From positions 1 through 21,476 of the forward strand of contig VXPJ01000017.1 in NCBI GenBank assembly GCA_009839635.1: a stretch of DNA of 21,476 nucleotides. Reading direction: 5' to 3'. This document shows, one piece after another, positions 14,639 through 21,476 of this stretch (positions are counted from its first letter, which is position 1; every line of letters begins with the position of its first letter). The notes below the pieces were generated by a model that saw only the letters and a list, made by a program, of their open reading frames with translations, did no database searches and had not been told where the DNA came from. This stretch comes from Pseudomonadota bacterium. GTDB taxonomy: Bacteria > Pseudomonadota > Gammaproteobacteria > UBA4575. Made by a program: the position numbers and the translations under genes.

Positions 14639-15367
14639 ATGTTGTCTGCATCACCCTTGCCACTGAAAATTCAACAGCTGAGCGTTTCCAGACAGGGCAA
14701 GCAGTTGCTGGACAATGTGAATGCAATGATCGATTCAGCGGGGATCACCATCATCCTTGGTCCAAACGGGGCGGGGAAAAGTTTACTGCTCCACATTGCA
14801 CATGGCCTGGAAGAGCCAGATCGTGGCTCATTACTGTGGAATCAGCACACCCCGAAGCCCCAGGAGCCCTGGCGCGCGTTTGTATTCCAGAAACCGGTTT
14901 TTTTGCAGCGTAGCGTGCAGTCAAATCTTGAATACGTGCTCTCCCTGCACAAGGTGCCCAAGACCAGGCAAAGCCTGCTCATCCAGCAGGCCTTGCAACA
15001 TACAGGGCTTATGCAACTTTCTGGACAAAGCGCACGCACCTTGTCCGGTGGTGAGCAACAACGCTTAAATGTTGCTCGGGCCTGGGTACTTGAACCGAAA
15101 GTGATGCTGCTGGACGAGCCTACCGCGGAACTGGACCCTTCAGGTGTTGCAACTATAGAAATGCTGATCAGAAAAATTGCGCAACAGAACACCAAAATAA
15201 TTATGACCACCCACAGTCTCGATCAAGCAAGAAGATTGGCGCACGACATTTTGTTCTTGCACCGGGGAAAATTGATTGAACACACTCCGGCAAAAGTGTA
15301 TTTTTCTCAACCCAAAACCAGCCTCGCCGCAGATTTCCTTGCTGGCAAGTTACTCGACACGCACTGA
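14639..15367 (+). CDS. tupC: Tungstate ABC transporter ATP-binding protein TupC
   Basis: TupC is the cytosolic ATPase that drives tungstate import through TupB. From ATG 14639 it has 242 residues. The Walker A motif is GPNGAGKS (residues 41-48), the Q-loop is VFQKPV, the ABC signature is LSGGEQQR, Walker B is VMLLDEP followed by the D-loop TAELDPSG, and the switch histidine is in TTHSLDQAR. Alternative in-frame starts are GTG 14600 and ATG 14609, which would overlap the end of tupB. I prefer 14639 because it comes 4 bases after the tupB stop and just before the first conserved strand (LPLKIQQLSV). None of the three has a clear Shine-Dalgarno sequence. The ATPase lacks the C-terminal TOBE-type extension seen in ModC. 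Confidence 0.92.
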   Translation: MLSASPLPLKIQQLSVSRQGKQLLDNVNAMIDSAGITIILGPNGAGKSLLLHIAHGLEEPDRGSLLWNQHTPKPQEPWRAFVFQKPVFLQRSVQSNLEYVLSLHKVPKTRQSLLIQQALQHTGLMQLSGQSARTLSGGEQQRLNVARAWVLEPKVMLLDEPTAELDPSGVATIEMLIRKIAQQNTKIIMTTHSLDQARRLAHDILFLHRGKLIEHTPAKVYFSQPKTSLAADFLAGKLLDTH

Positions 15368-15377
15368 AAGAAAAATC

Positions 15378-16205
15378 ATGAGATATTTTCTGGCCAAAGC
15401 CATCGCATTAATGGCACTTGGCATGGCACTGACCTCTGGGCTGGCGGAAAAATCGCCTTTTATCACCTTGTCCTCAACCACATCGATAGAAAATTCCGGT
15501 TTGCTGGACTACCTGATCCCGAGATTCAAAGACCGTACCGGCATTGACGTGCGGGTGGTATCGGTGGGTACCGGACGGGCGTTGAAACTCGGTGAGACGG
15601 GCGACACCGACCTGATACTCGTACACCACAGGCCATCGGAGGAAGAATTTGTGTCCAAAGGCTTCGGGGTCAAACGTCGGGAAGTCATGTACAACGACTT
15701 TATCATCGCCGGGCCACCCGAAGACCCCCTGGATATAGGAGAAGCAGACAGTGTAGAGCGTGTGCTCACTCTTATTCACAAACATCGAATGCCCTTTGTC
15801 TCGCGTGGCGACGAAAGTGGTACACACAAAAAGGAAATGGAGTTATGGGGCTTGGCCGGTGTTGATGTTCAGCAGTACAGCGGCAGCTGGTACCATGAAA
15901 CCGGTGCAGGCATGGGCACTACACTGAACATTGCAAATGGAATGGGCGCGTATGTGCTCGCAGACAGGGGGACTTGGCTCTCGTTTAAGAATCGCAACGG
16001 GCTGGCTTTGCTTTTTGAGAATGACCCTCTTCTACATAATCAGTACAGCATAATTGAGATTAATCCCGAGCGTCATCCACATACAAAATTCAAGGAAGCC
16101 GAGCTGTTCACAAACTGGCTGGCTTCCAGTGAAGGCCAGCAGATGATCGCCAGCTTTACGTTAGACGGCCAGCAACTGTTTTTCCCTAACGCGCTACCGC
16201 AGTAA
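15378..16205 (+). CDS. tupA: Tungstate ABC transporter periplasmic binding protein TupA
   Basis: TupA captures tungstate in the periplasm with very high selectivity over molybdate and delivers it to TupBC. From ATG 15378 it has 275 residues, with a signal peptide at about residues 1-22 (MRYFLAKAIALMALGMALTSG). GAAAG-like bases (GAAAG, 15366-15370) precede the start. The mature protein begins with the family motif LSSTTSIENSGLLDYLIPRF, whose STTS stretch lies in the anion-binding site. It continues with GTGRALKLGETGDTDLILVH, the MYNDFIIAGP strand, and SRGDESGTHKKE, another anion-contacting loop, before MGTTLNIAN and Y-V-L-A-D-RGTWL. All these separate TupA from ModA. A longer frame is open upstream, but the signal peptide fixes the start. 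It is the last gene of the operon and converges on ubiI across 49 bases with no obvious terminator. Confidence 0.95.
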   Translation: MRYFLAKAIALMALGMALTSGLAEKSPFITLSSTTSIENSGLLDYLIPRFKDRTGIDVRVVSVGTGRALKLGETGDTDLILVHHRPSEEEFVSKGFGVKRREVMYNDFIIAGPPEDPLDIGEADSVERVLTLIHKHRMPFVSRGDESGTHKKEMELWGLAGVDVQQYSGSWYHETGAGMGTTLNIANGMGAYVLADRGTWLSFKNRNGLALLFENDPLLHNQYSIIEINPERHPHTKFKEAELFTNWLASSEGQQMIASFTLDGQQLFFPNALPQ

Positions 16206-16254
16206 CCCCGGCTTTGCAGCAATTTTGAATCTGTGCAGCTGGCACAAGGTCCTG

Positions 16255-17472
16255 TTATCTGGCAAAGACCGGCCGATCCCTGCTTAACCCCATTGCATGT
16301 TCCATGAAAAACCTTTTCATCGAAGGTGTTTGTGCTGCCATGTCCAGTGCAATACTGCGTGCTGTGACAACAGGCTTTGAAGAAGAGCCAAATACAGCTA
16401 CAAATGCATCCATCGCAAACTGCATGACCTGGATCTCCCCTGCCCTGGCCCGTTCGTATTTCCGCAATACTCGAAGACTGCCCATGTCCCGCTCTGTGTT
16501 TTCCAGGACATCGGCTAACACTGCTACATCCGTCAGTCCCAGATTGGCTCCCTGACCCGCTAATGGGTGCAGTGTGTGGGCGGCATCACCGACCAATGCA
16601 ACCCTAGGCTTGACCAGATCCTTGGCCTGACCTGAAACCAACGGGAAACTGACACGCTCCGACATCAACCTGATATTGCCAAGCCGTGAGTCGCTGGCCT
16701 TGGTAATTTCTTGGGAAAACTCTTCCTCACCCATTTGCATCAGTTGCTTCGCATACCCGTGGTCAGCTGACCACACGATTGAGCATTCGCGATTTTCCTT
16801 GTCTGCTCCGATGGGTAACAGGGCCAATGGACCTGTCTTTAGGAAGCGCTGCCATGCCGTACGTTGATGGGAAAATTCCGTCTGTACATTTGCCACGATA
16901 CCCTGCTGCAGATACAGCTTTTCAGCATGCGAAATTTCTGCAAGGCCCCGTATGCCCGATCGACTCCCATCTGCTCCCACAAGCAGTTTTGCTCTGAGTA
17001 CTTGCTTGTTTTCTAAAATTACCTCAACCACATCGTCACAATGGACGATGTCGGTCACGCTTTCTGGTACACACCAGTGAATACCGGAAACACCGAGGAG
17101 AGATTCATGCAGGCTTGACTGAATTACCCTGTTTTCCACAATGTATCCTAGGACAGGTTGGCGAACCTCCCGGGCAACGAAGCGAATTTTTGCGCTGCTG
17201 GCCTCGTCCCAAACAACCATTGCATCAAATGCACTTACCCGTTTCGCCTGCACGTTCGGCCAGATCCCGATGTGCTCGAAAATTGCCCTTGAGCCCGGGC
17301 TAACGGCGGTTACCCGAACATCGTAGGGAGTTTCACAATCGAATTCCGATGGCAGTACACGGTCAATGATGGCCAATGACTTGCCTTGTTTTGCCAACAG
17401 GCTAGCCAATGTGAGGCCGGCCAGGCCTGCCCCAACAATAATGACATCAACCTGTGTTGCTTTTGCAGTCAT
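16255..17472 (-). CDS. ubiI: FAD-dependent ubiquinone-biosynthesis hydroxylase, UbiI/VisC type
   Basis: The protein belongs to the UbiH/UbiF/UbiI/Coq6 family of flavin monooxygenases that hydroxylate the benzoquinone ring. UbiI introduces the C5 hydroxyl in ubiquinone synthesis. It has 405 residues. The N-terminal FAD-binding Rossmann motif is VDVIIVGAGLAGLTLASLLAKQG, the second FAD motif is LLVGADGSRSGIR, and the third is VALVGDAAHTLHPLAGQGANLGLTD, all intact. The assignment to UbiI rather than UbiF comes mainly from the position directly after ubiH and pepP, as in E. coli. Its ATG overlaps the ubiH TGA by four bases (17469-17472), so the two are translationally coupled. Confidence 0.88.
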   Translation of the reverse strand: MTAKATQVDVIIVGAGLAGLTLASLLAKQGKSLAIIDRVLPSEFDCETPYDVRVTAVSPGSRAIFEHIGIWPNVQAKRVSAFDAMVVWDEASSAKIRFVAREVRQPVLGYIVENRVIQSSLHESLLGVSGIHWCVPESVTDIVHCDDVVEVILENKQVLRAKLLVGADGSRSGIRGLAEISHAEKLYLQQGIVANVQTEFSHQRTAWQRFLKTGPLALLPIGADKENRECSIVWSADHGYAKQLMQMGEEEFSQEITKASDSRLGNIRLMSERVSFPLVSGQAKDLVKPRVALVGDAAHTLHPLAGQGANLGLTDVAVLADVLENTERDMGSLRVLRKYERARAGEIQVMQFAMDAFVAVFGSSSKPVVTARSIALDMAAQTPSMKRFFMEHAMGLSRDRPVFAR

Positions 17473-18686
17473 GCAGACTGCAGGGGTTTGCCTTGCAGGA
17501 GATTTGCCACAGAACTGGGAACCCCTGAGCTTTGGCGCAGAACAATATTTTCCAACACGGGGATAGCCCCTAGAAGTGCAAGACCAATCCCTCGTGTACG
17601 AGACAGCACCAGATCATTTGTCGTGAACAAAAAATTGAAAATATCTGTAAGGCGTATGGTGCGCTTGATATCGGATTGGCGTCCTGATGCGTACGCACAA
17701 AGCTTCTCGTCGATTCCATCAAGTCCGTCTTGGCTCGCATGAAGCATCTCACTAAGTTCTGCAACATCACGCATTGCAAGATTCAAGCTTTGTGCACCTA
17801 TAGGATGCAATGTTTGAGCTGCATTGCCTATCAACACCACACGCCCCTGTGTACGTCGGTGACTCACTAATAATGACAAGGGATAGGCAAAACGCTTACC
17901 TATTCCGGAAAAATAGCCCAGGCGGTAGCCAAAGGCTTGCTGGAGCTGAAGCAGGAAGTCCTCATCGGATCGAGCCACGAGTTCTCGTGCAATATTGTCC
18001 GGGAGCACCCAAACAAACCCGCAATTATTACCGGCATGCGGTAGTAGTGTCAGTGGGCCCTCCCGGGTGAATCGCTCATATGCCGTAAACTGATGATCAT
18101 CATCCACGCTCACATTGCCGACAATTGCCGTTTGATGATATTTCTTCTCGTTGGTGGGTATGCCCAGCTTGTTGCGAATAAAAGAATTCGTCCCGTCAGC
18201 TGCAATTAACAAATCAGTCTGTATGGGTTCACCTTCACCATGCAAAATGACCCGATCCGCATGACTTTCAATATCAGACACCTTGTAGGGCCGGATGCAG
18301 TGGATATTCTCATAGCGCCGAAGATGTTCTTGCAAAGACAAGATAAGCTTTTCGGCAGGGACCATATAGCCGAAACCCTCTGATTCATGGTTTCGGCAGT
18401 CCATGCGCATAGCCCCAAATCGCCCCCGATCTGAAATATGAATTTTCCTGATCGCGATGGAATGCAAGCCAATCTGCTCCCAGACCCCCAGGGCATCAAA
18501 CATTTTTTTGGAAGCCAGGGCCAAGGCAATACTGCGCTCATCCCTGTTACGACCTGTACCGTTCACTGAAGAAACGGGTTTACTTTCTATCAGGGCAATT
18601 CGGCGAGATGTAGCGGCCAAAGCGCAAGCCAAGGTGCCACCAACGAAACCCCCGCCTACGATCGCAATATCATAATGACGTGACAT
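17469..18686 (-). CDS. ubiH: 2-octaprenyl-6-methoxyphenol hydroxylase UbiH
   Basis: UbiH hydroxylates C1 of the ubiquinone precursor ring. The 405 residues carry the FAD-binding motif YDIAIVGGGFVGGTLACALA at the N-terminus, the UbiH-typical HISDRGRFGAMRM block, the LLIAADGTNSFIRNKL second motif, and FVWVLPDN. The third FAD motif reads VVLIGNAAQTLHPIGAQSLNLAMRD. GNAAQTLHPI matches UbiH, but the usual AGQGFNLG is here GAQSLNLA, so the central Gly-Gln-Gly is lost. The reading frame is otherwise complete. It begins 15 bases after the pepP stop and overlaps ubiI by 4 bases, giving the order pepP-ubiH-ubiI known from many gammaproteobacteria. Confidence 0.93.
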   Translation of the reverse strand: MSRHYDIAIVGGGFVGGTLACALAATSRRIALIESKPVSSVNGTGRNRDERSIALALASKKMFDALGVWEQIGLHSIAIRKIHISDRGRFGAMRMDCRNHESEGFGYMVPAEKLILSLQEHLRRYENIHCIRPYKVSDIESHADRVILHGEGEPIQTDLLIAADGTNSFIRNKLGIPTNEKKYHQTAIVGNVSVDDDHQFTAYERFTREGPLTLLPHAGNNCGFVWVLPDNIARELVARSDEDFLLQLQQAFGYRLGYFSGIGKRFAYPLSLLVSHRRTQGRVVLIGNAAQTLHPIGAQSLNLAMRDVAELSEMLHASQDGLDGIDEKLCAYASGRQSDIKRTIRLTDIFNFLFTTNDLVLSRTRGIGLALLGAIPVLENIVLRQSSGVPSSVANLLQGKPLQSA

Positions 18687-18701
18687 GATGTACCGGGAAA
18701 C

Positions 18702-20012
18702 TCAATGTACAGACCCTGCCATCAGGGCTTCAATTTCGTCCGGGTCACGGGTGAGTTTTTCAGTGAGTACTTGATTGCCATCTTTGGTGACCAGCACATC
18801 GTCCTCAATGCGGATGCCAATATTCCAGAAATATTTTGGCACGCCTTTTGTCCGGGTAATGTACAAACCCGGTTCCACAGTCAATGTCATGCCCGGCTCA
18901 AGCAGTCGCCATTCTTCATCAAAACGGTAGTCGCCTACATCATGCACATCCAAACCCAGCCAATGGCCGGTTCGGTGCATATAGAACTGTCTGTACTTCT
19001 CGTCTTTGATCAGTTTGGCAGGCTTACCTTTCAACAAACCCAGCCCCACCAACCCTTTGGTAAGCACTTTTACGGCTTCATGATGCGGATCATTCCAGTG
19101 GTTACCGGGCTTTACCTTCCGGATTGCAGCAGTTTGGGCTTCCAGCACCAACTCGTACACTTCTCGCTGGATATTTGAAAAAGTCCCGTTTACAGGGAAG
19201 GTACGGGTGATATCACTGGCATAACCCTGGCACTCAGCACCTGCGTCGATAAGCAACAAATCGCCATCGTTGAGTACTTGGTTATTTTCGGTGTAATGCA
19301 AAATACAAGTGTTGCCTCCACCGCCAACAATAGAGGGATAGGCCGGGACGCAGCCTGCTTTCTTGAATTCATAGAGCAACTCGGCTTCGATCTCATACTC
19401 ATGCTTTCCCGGTTCACAAGCCTGCATGGCACGTACATGGGCTGCAATGGAAACTTTTGCTGCCTTTCTCATCAAACTGACCTCACTGCGTGACTTGTAC
19501 AAGCGCATGTCGTGCAAAAGGTAGTCCAGCGAGAGCAGTTCATGGAGAATGTGTTTTGCATCCCGATAAGAACCTCGGGACTGGTTCACCCAACTGATGA
19601 CCTTGTGATCAAAACTTGCATCACGGCCCATCGGATAAAAAATCCTTTCGCGGTCTGAAAGGAGCCGTGGCAATATTTCATCAAGCTGGTTGATTGCATA
19701 GGCCTTGTCTGCAAGGTAGTTCTTTTCTGCGCCTTCCAGCCCGGCTCTGCACCCGTTCCATATTTCTTGGTCAGCATTGCGCTCTCGACAAAACAATATG
19801 TATCGATCACCCTCCTTGTCCGGTACCAGCAATGCTAGGGCGTTGGGCTCCTCAAAACCTGTCAGGTACAGAAAGTCACTGTCTTGGCGAAACACATGAT
19901 CCACGTCCCGATTCCTCGGGACCGGATTCGCAGACGGCACAATGGCGATCCCCTTGTGGCCCACCATGCGCATCAGCGTTTTGCGCCGCTTGATCAACTC
20001 TTTCGTGTTCAT
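18702..20012 (-). CDS. pepP: Xaa-Pro aminopeptidase PepP
   Basis: PepP removes an N-terminal residue when proline is second. It is a cytosolic dimanganese enzyme of the pita-bread fold. It has 436 residues, against 441 in E. coli. The N-terminal AMP_N domain begins with ELIKRRKTLMRM and contains FRQDSDFLYLTGFEEPNALALLVP. The catalytic domain carries the five metal ligands: two Asp in LIDAGAECQGYASDITRTF, His in HRTGHWLGLDVHDVG, Glu in TLTVEPGLY and Glu in IRIEDDVLV. The ATG at 20012 gives the standard N-terminus. It is the first gene of a pepP-ubiH-ubiI operon divergent from the zapA operon. The small ygfB (UPF0149) gene, which sits between zapA and pepP in E. coli, is absent here. Confidence 0.97.
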   Translation of the reverse strand: MNTKELIKRRKTLMRMVGHKGIAIVPSANPVPRNRDVDHVFRQDSDFLYLTGFEEPNALALLVPDKEGDRYILFCRERNADQEIWNGCRAGLEGAEKNYLADKAYAINQLDEILPRLLSDRERIFYPMGRDASFDHKVISWVNQSRGSYRDAKHILHELLSLDYLLHDMRLYKSRSEVSLMRKAAKVSIAAHVRAMQACEPGKHEYEIEAELLYEFKKAGCVPAYPSIVGGGGNTCILHYTENNQVLNDGDLLLIDAGAECQGYASDITRTFPVNGTFSNIQREVYELVLEAQTAAIRKVKPGNHWNDPHHEAVKVLTKGLVGLGLLKGKPAKLIKDEKYRQFYMHRTGHWLGLDVHDVGDYRFDEEWRLLEPGMTLTVEPGLYITRTKGVPKYFWNIGIRIEDDVLVTKDGNQVLTEKLTRDPDEIEALMAGSVH

Positions 20013-20064
20013 GTCATGCCCAGGTCAGAATGCCTTGATTATCTGCAAGTTAAGTTATTCAGTA

Positions 20065-20094
20065 TATACAGCGGTTGCCAAATAAGTCTCTCAA
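20065..20094 (-). promoter_or_regulatory. Candidate promoter of the pepP-ubiH-ubiI operon
   Basis: Read on the minus strand, TTGAGA (20094-20089) and TGTATA (20070-20065) are separated by 18 bases in the AT-rich divergent gap. Transcription would begin near 20058 and give a leader of about 45 bases. The call rests on hexamer similarity only. Confidence 0.35.
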
Positions 20095-20212
20095 AATTTG
20101 CTCGGTGTGCCCGCTGCCGGGGCTCGTCGCAGCAGACCTCTCCCAAGACGCGCTTCACGATGAAATATCTTTAGATTTTTCAGCATATCAAGGCATATTT
20201 CTTAAATTTGAG

Positions 20213-20241
20213 TTGACGATAAAGGTACATCATCCTACCAT
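20213..20241 (+). promoter_or_regulatory. Candidate promoter of the zapA operon, placing the start codon at the transcription start
   Basis: TTGACG (20213-20218) and TACCAT (20236-20241) are separated by exactly 17 bases, the optimum for sigma-70. Transcription would start about 6-7 bases later, at 20247-20248, which is the ATG of the small coiled-coil gene. No Shine-Dalgarno sequence precedes that ATG, so a leaderless mRNA is possible. Confidence 0.45.
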
Positions 20242-20247
20242 TTTGCA

Positions 20248-20481
20248 ATGGGGAAGACAGACTCAGGCCTGCTTAATGAACAGGAGCTAAAGCGACTTGA
20301 GAGTCGTGTAAATAGCCTTATCCGAGCTTACAAAGACCTCCAGAAAGAGAACAGCCTTCTGAAGGCGCAGCAGGATTCGTACACCGCTGAAAGGGCCAGC
20401 CTGATCGACAAAAACGAGCAGGCGCGCAAACGGGTCGAGGCCATGATCACACGACTCAAGTCAATGGAAGTCAGCATATGA
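20248..20481 (+). CDS. Small coiled-coil protein, TIGR02449 family, probable ZapB-like division factor
   Basis: This 77-residue protein is almost wholly coiled coil: from about residue 12 it reads ELKRLESRVNSLIRAYKDLQ, then KENSLLKAQQDSYTAERASL and IDKNEQARKRVEAMITRLKS. The RVEAMITRLK ending is characteristic of the small proteins catalogued as TIGR02449, found directly upstream of zapA in many gammaproteobacteria. By context and shape they are considered analogous to ZapB, which bundles the FtsZ ring with ZapA; direct evidence for this member is lacking. The final TGA overlaps the zapA ATG (ATGA, 20478-20481), so the two are translationally coupled. The only in-frame ATG near the start is 20248, with no ribosome site before it. 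Confidence 0.85.
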   Translation: MGKTDSGLLNEQELKRLESRVNSLIRAYKDLQKENSLLKAQQDSYTAERASLIDKNEQARKRVEAMITRLKSMEVSI

Positions 20482-20792
20482 GCAACCAAGGTTCTCCGAT
20501 AGTACTCAGTATCCTAGATAAGGAATATCGTGTTGTTTGCGGGGAAGGAGAAGAAGAGTCGCTGCAAACATCCGCAGAACTACTGAATGCGCACATAGAG
20601 GAAGTGCGGAATGGAGGCAAGGTCATCGGTGCAGATCGCATAACAGTGATGGCGGCATTGAACCTGGCCCATACCCTGCTTTCGCAATCCGATGAACAGA
20701 ATCAAGCAAGCAAAAGTTTCTACACCCGTATTCGTGATCTTCAGGATCAGATTGACACTGTCTTAGAAAACACCCGACAGCTTGAGCTTTGA
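20478..20792 (+). CDS. zapA: Cell division protein ZapA
   Basis: ZapA binds and cross-links FtsZ filaments at midcell. The 104 residues fit the family (about 100-110). The N-terminal globular head contains IVLSILDKEYRVVCGEGEEESLQTSAELLNAHIEEVR (the core LDKEYRVxCxxGEEExL is diagnostic), followed by the DRITVMAALNLAHTLL helix and a C-terminal dimerisation coiled coil to residue 104. A GGAAG (20466-20470) lies 7 bases before the ATG, a good ribosome site within the upstream gene, and the start overlaps that gene's stop. The 6S RNA gene follows immediately, the conserved zapA-ssrS order. Confidence 0.96.
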   Translation: MSNQGSPIVLSILDKEYRVVCGEGEEESLQTSAELLNAHIEEVRNGGKVIGADRITVMAALNLAHTLLSQSDEQNQASKSFYTRIRDLQDQIDTVLENTRQLEL

Positions 20793-20800
20793 GAATCTGC

Positions 20801-20806
20801 TAAACT
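20801..20806 (+). promoter_or_regulatory. Possible -10 element of the 6S RNA gene
   Basis: TAAACT lies about 10 bases before the predicted 5' end of the 6S RNA closing stem, the right distance for a -10 hexamer. The -35 region (around 20778-20783, in the zapA coding end) is weak. Cotranscription from the zapA promoter with later processing is an alternative. Confidence 0.35.
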
Positions 20807-20814
20807 CATATTGA

Positions 20815-21010
20815 AACCGGATACCTCTGCGGTACCGGTGAGTTGCTAGATACATACCTTGAGCCTATTTTTTTACTCAGGGACAACGCTGTAAAAAATG
20901 TTGTTGTGCAACCCCAGAAAATGGGAAGCCTGATGCATTTTTCAGTTCTCCCACTTGAACCTCTGGTTCAAGGGCAATAGCAACCACAGTATTCGTGGAG
21001 TGTATCCGCG
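20815..21010 (+). ncRNA. ssrS: 6S RNA (SsrS)
   Basis: 6S RNA mimics an open promoter and sequesters sigma-70 RNA polymerase in stationary phase. The 3' half contains CTTGAACC followed by GGTTCAAGGGCAATAGC (near 20954-20972), a hairpin and flank nearly identical to the conserved ACCTTGAACC/GGTTCAAGGGTTACAGCC region of E. coli 6S. The 5' half contains CTTGAGCC (20859-20866), corresponding to CCTGAGCC of E. coli. The ends can pair: GGATACCTCTGC (20819-20830) with GTGGAGTGTATCC (20995-21007), with one bulge and two G-U pairs, forming the long closing stem. The resulting ~190-base molecule matches the usual 180-190 bases. Its position just after zapA is the classical one. The ends are estimated to within about five bases. 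Confidence 0.92.
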
Positions 21011-21070
21011 TACTACGCTTCCGGTTCTTCACAAAAATCTGTATACAAATAAATCGTAGGGTGGCCCGCC

Positions 21071-21476
21071 ATGCAGTATTGGTTAATGAAAAGCGAACCA
21101 GGTGAATACAGTATCGATGATCTGAAACGAGACAAAGTGGAGCCTTGGGACGGCGTACGCAACTACCAAGCACGAAACATGATGCGCGACGATATGAAAA
21201 AAGGCGATTTAGCCTTTATGTATCACTCGAATTGCGATGAAATTGGGATCGTGGGCATCATGACTATTGCTCGCGAGTCTTATCCGGATCACACCGCCTT
21301 CGACCGGGAAGACAAGCATTACGACCCAAAAAGTGATCCTGAGAATCCACGCTGGTTCATGGTAGATGTACGTTATAAACGAAAGCTGAAACGCACTATT
21401 ACGCTGTCAGAACTCAAGCAACAAAAAAAACTAGATGGTTTGCAACTCTTGAAACGCGGCAACCGACTTTCAGTTA
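21071..21476 (+). CDS. EVE-domain protein, 3'-truncated by the window edge
   Basis: The frame from ATG 21071 is open to the end of the window, giving 135 residues of a protein normally about 150-155 long. It begins MQYWLMKSEPGEYSIDDL, followed by WDGVRNYQARNMMRDDMKKGDLAFMYHSNC and ends near LLKRGNRLSV, the hallmarks of the EVE family (PUA-like fold). EVE domains bind modified bases in some contexts, but free-standing EVE proteins like this one have no settled function. A GGGTGG lies about 7 bases upstream of the ATG. In E. coli the gene after 6S RNA is ygfA (5-formyltetrahydrofolate cyclo-ligase); here the space between 6S RNA and the EVE gene is only about 60 bases and holds no gene. Confidence 0.92.
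   Translation, partial: MQYWLMKSEPGEYSIDDLKRDKVEPWDGVRNYQARNMMRDDMKKGDLAFMYHSNCDEIGIVGIMTIARESYPDHTAFDREDKHYDPKSDPENPRWFMVDVRYKRKLKRTITLSELKQQKKLDGLQLLKRGNRLSV

Noticed and set aside
1..21476. Insertion sequences, prophage genes, CRISPR arrays, tRNA or rRNA genes, toxin-antitoxin pairs
   Set aside because: None was seen on either strand; nearly all of the sequence is accounted for by identifiable chromosomal genes.

Overview
The window looks like chromosomal housekeeping DNA from a gammaproteobacterium of moderate GC content (about half, judged by eye). The evidence is the order lptD-surA-pdxA-rsmA-apaG-apaH next to folA/thyA/lgt, the ubiI-ubiH-pepP block divergent from zapA, and a 6S RNA gene just downstream of zapA. 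Several details (an inserted unknown gene between pdxA and rsmA, a TIGR02449-type coiled-coil gene before zapA, a tungstate transporter, an EVE-domain gene after 6S RNA) differ from E. coli and suggest a lineage outside the Enterobacterales. The genus cannot be named from this sequence.

Layout. 1-7387 (+): envelope biogenesis (lptD, truncated by the window edge; surA), vitamin B6 synthesis (pdxA), an unknown secreted protein, rRNA methylation (rsmA), then apaG and apaH. 7421-9531 (-): a compact lgt-thyA-folA operon transcribed toward apaH. 9627-12481 (+): a thioredoxin-fold/glycosidase-fold DUF255 protein (YyaL/SPATA20 type) and a PlsC-type acyltransferase with an altered motif III. 12478-13495 (-): gcvH then tpx; the last stop codon overlaps that of the acyltransferase gene. 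13496-13929: the only long gene-free stretch, between divergent gcvH and tup genes, with several inverted repeats and a hairpin plus T-tract. 13930-16205 (+): tupB-tupC-tupA, a tungstate ABC importer. 16255-20012 (-): pepP-ubiH-ubiI, with the two ubiquinone hydroxylase genes overlapping by 4 bases. 20248-21476 (+): a small coiled-coil gene overlapping zapA, the 6S RNA gene, and the start of an EVE-domain gene.

Functional links. LptD and SurA belong together because SurA chaperones outer-membrane proteins including LptD. ThyA and FolA form the thymidylate/dihydrofolate cycle. UbiI and UbiH act in the same ubiquinone pathway. The small coiled-coil protein and ZapA probably act together at the FtsZ ring. 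TupABC implies that the cell makes a tungsten- or molybdenum-cofactor enzyme encoded elsewhere.

No insertion sequence, prophage, CRISPR array, tRNA or rRNA gene was seen, and there is no clear evidence for a wholly new system. The best leads are the secreted protein of unknown function, the structured leader of the solitary gcvH, a possibly leaderless zapA operon, and the departures from family motifs in the acyltransferase and in UbiH.
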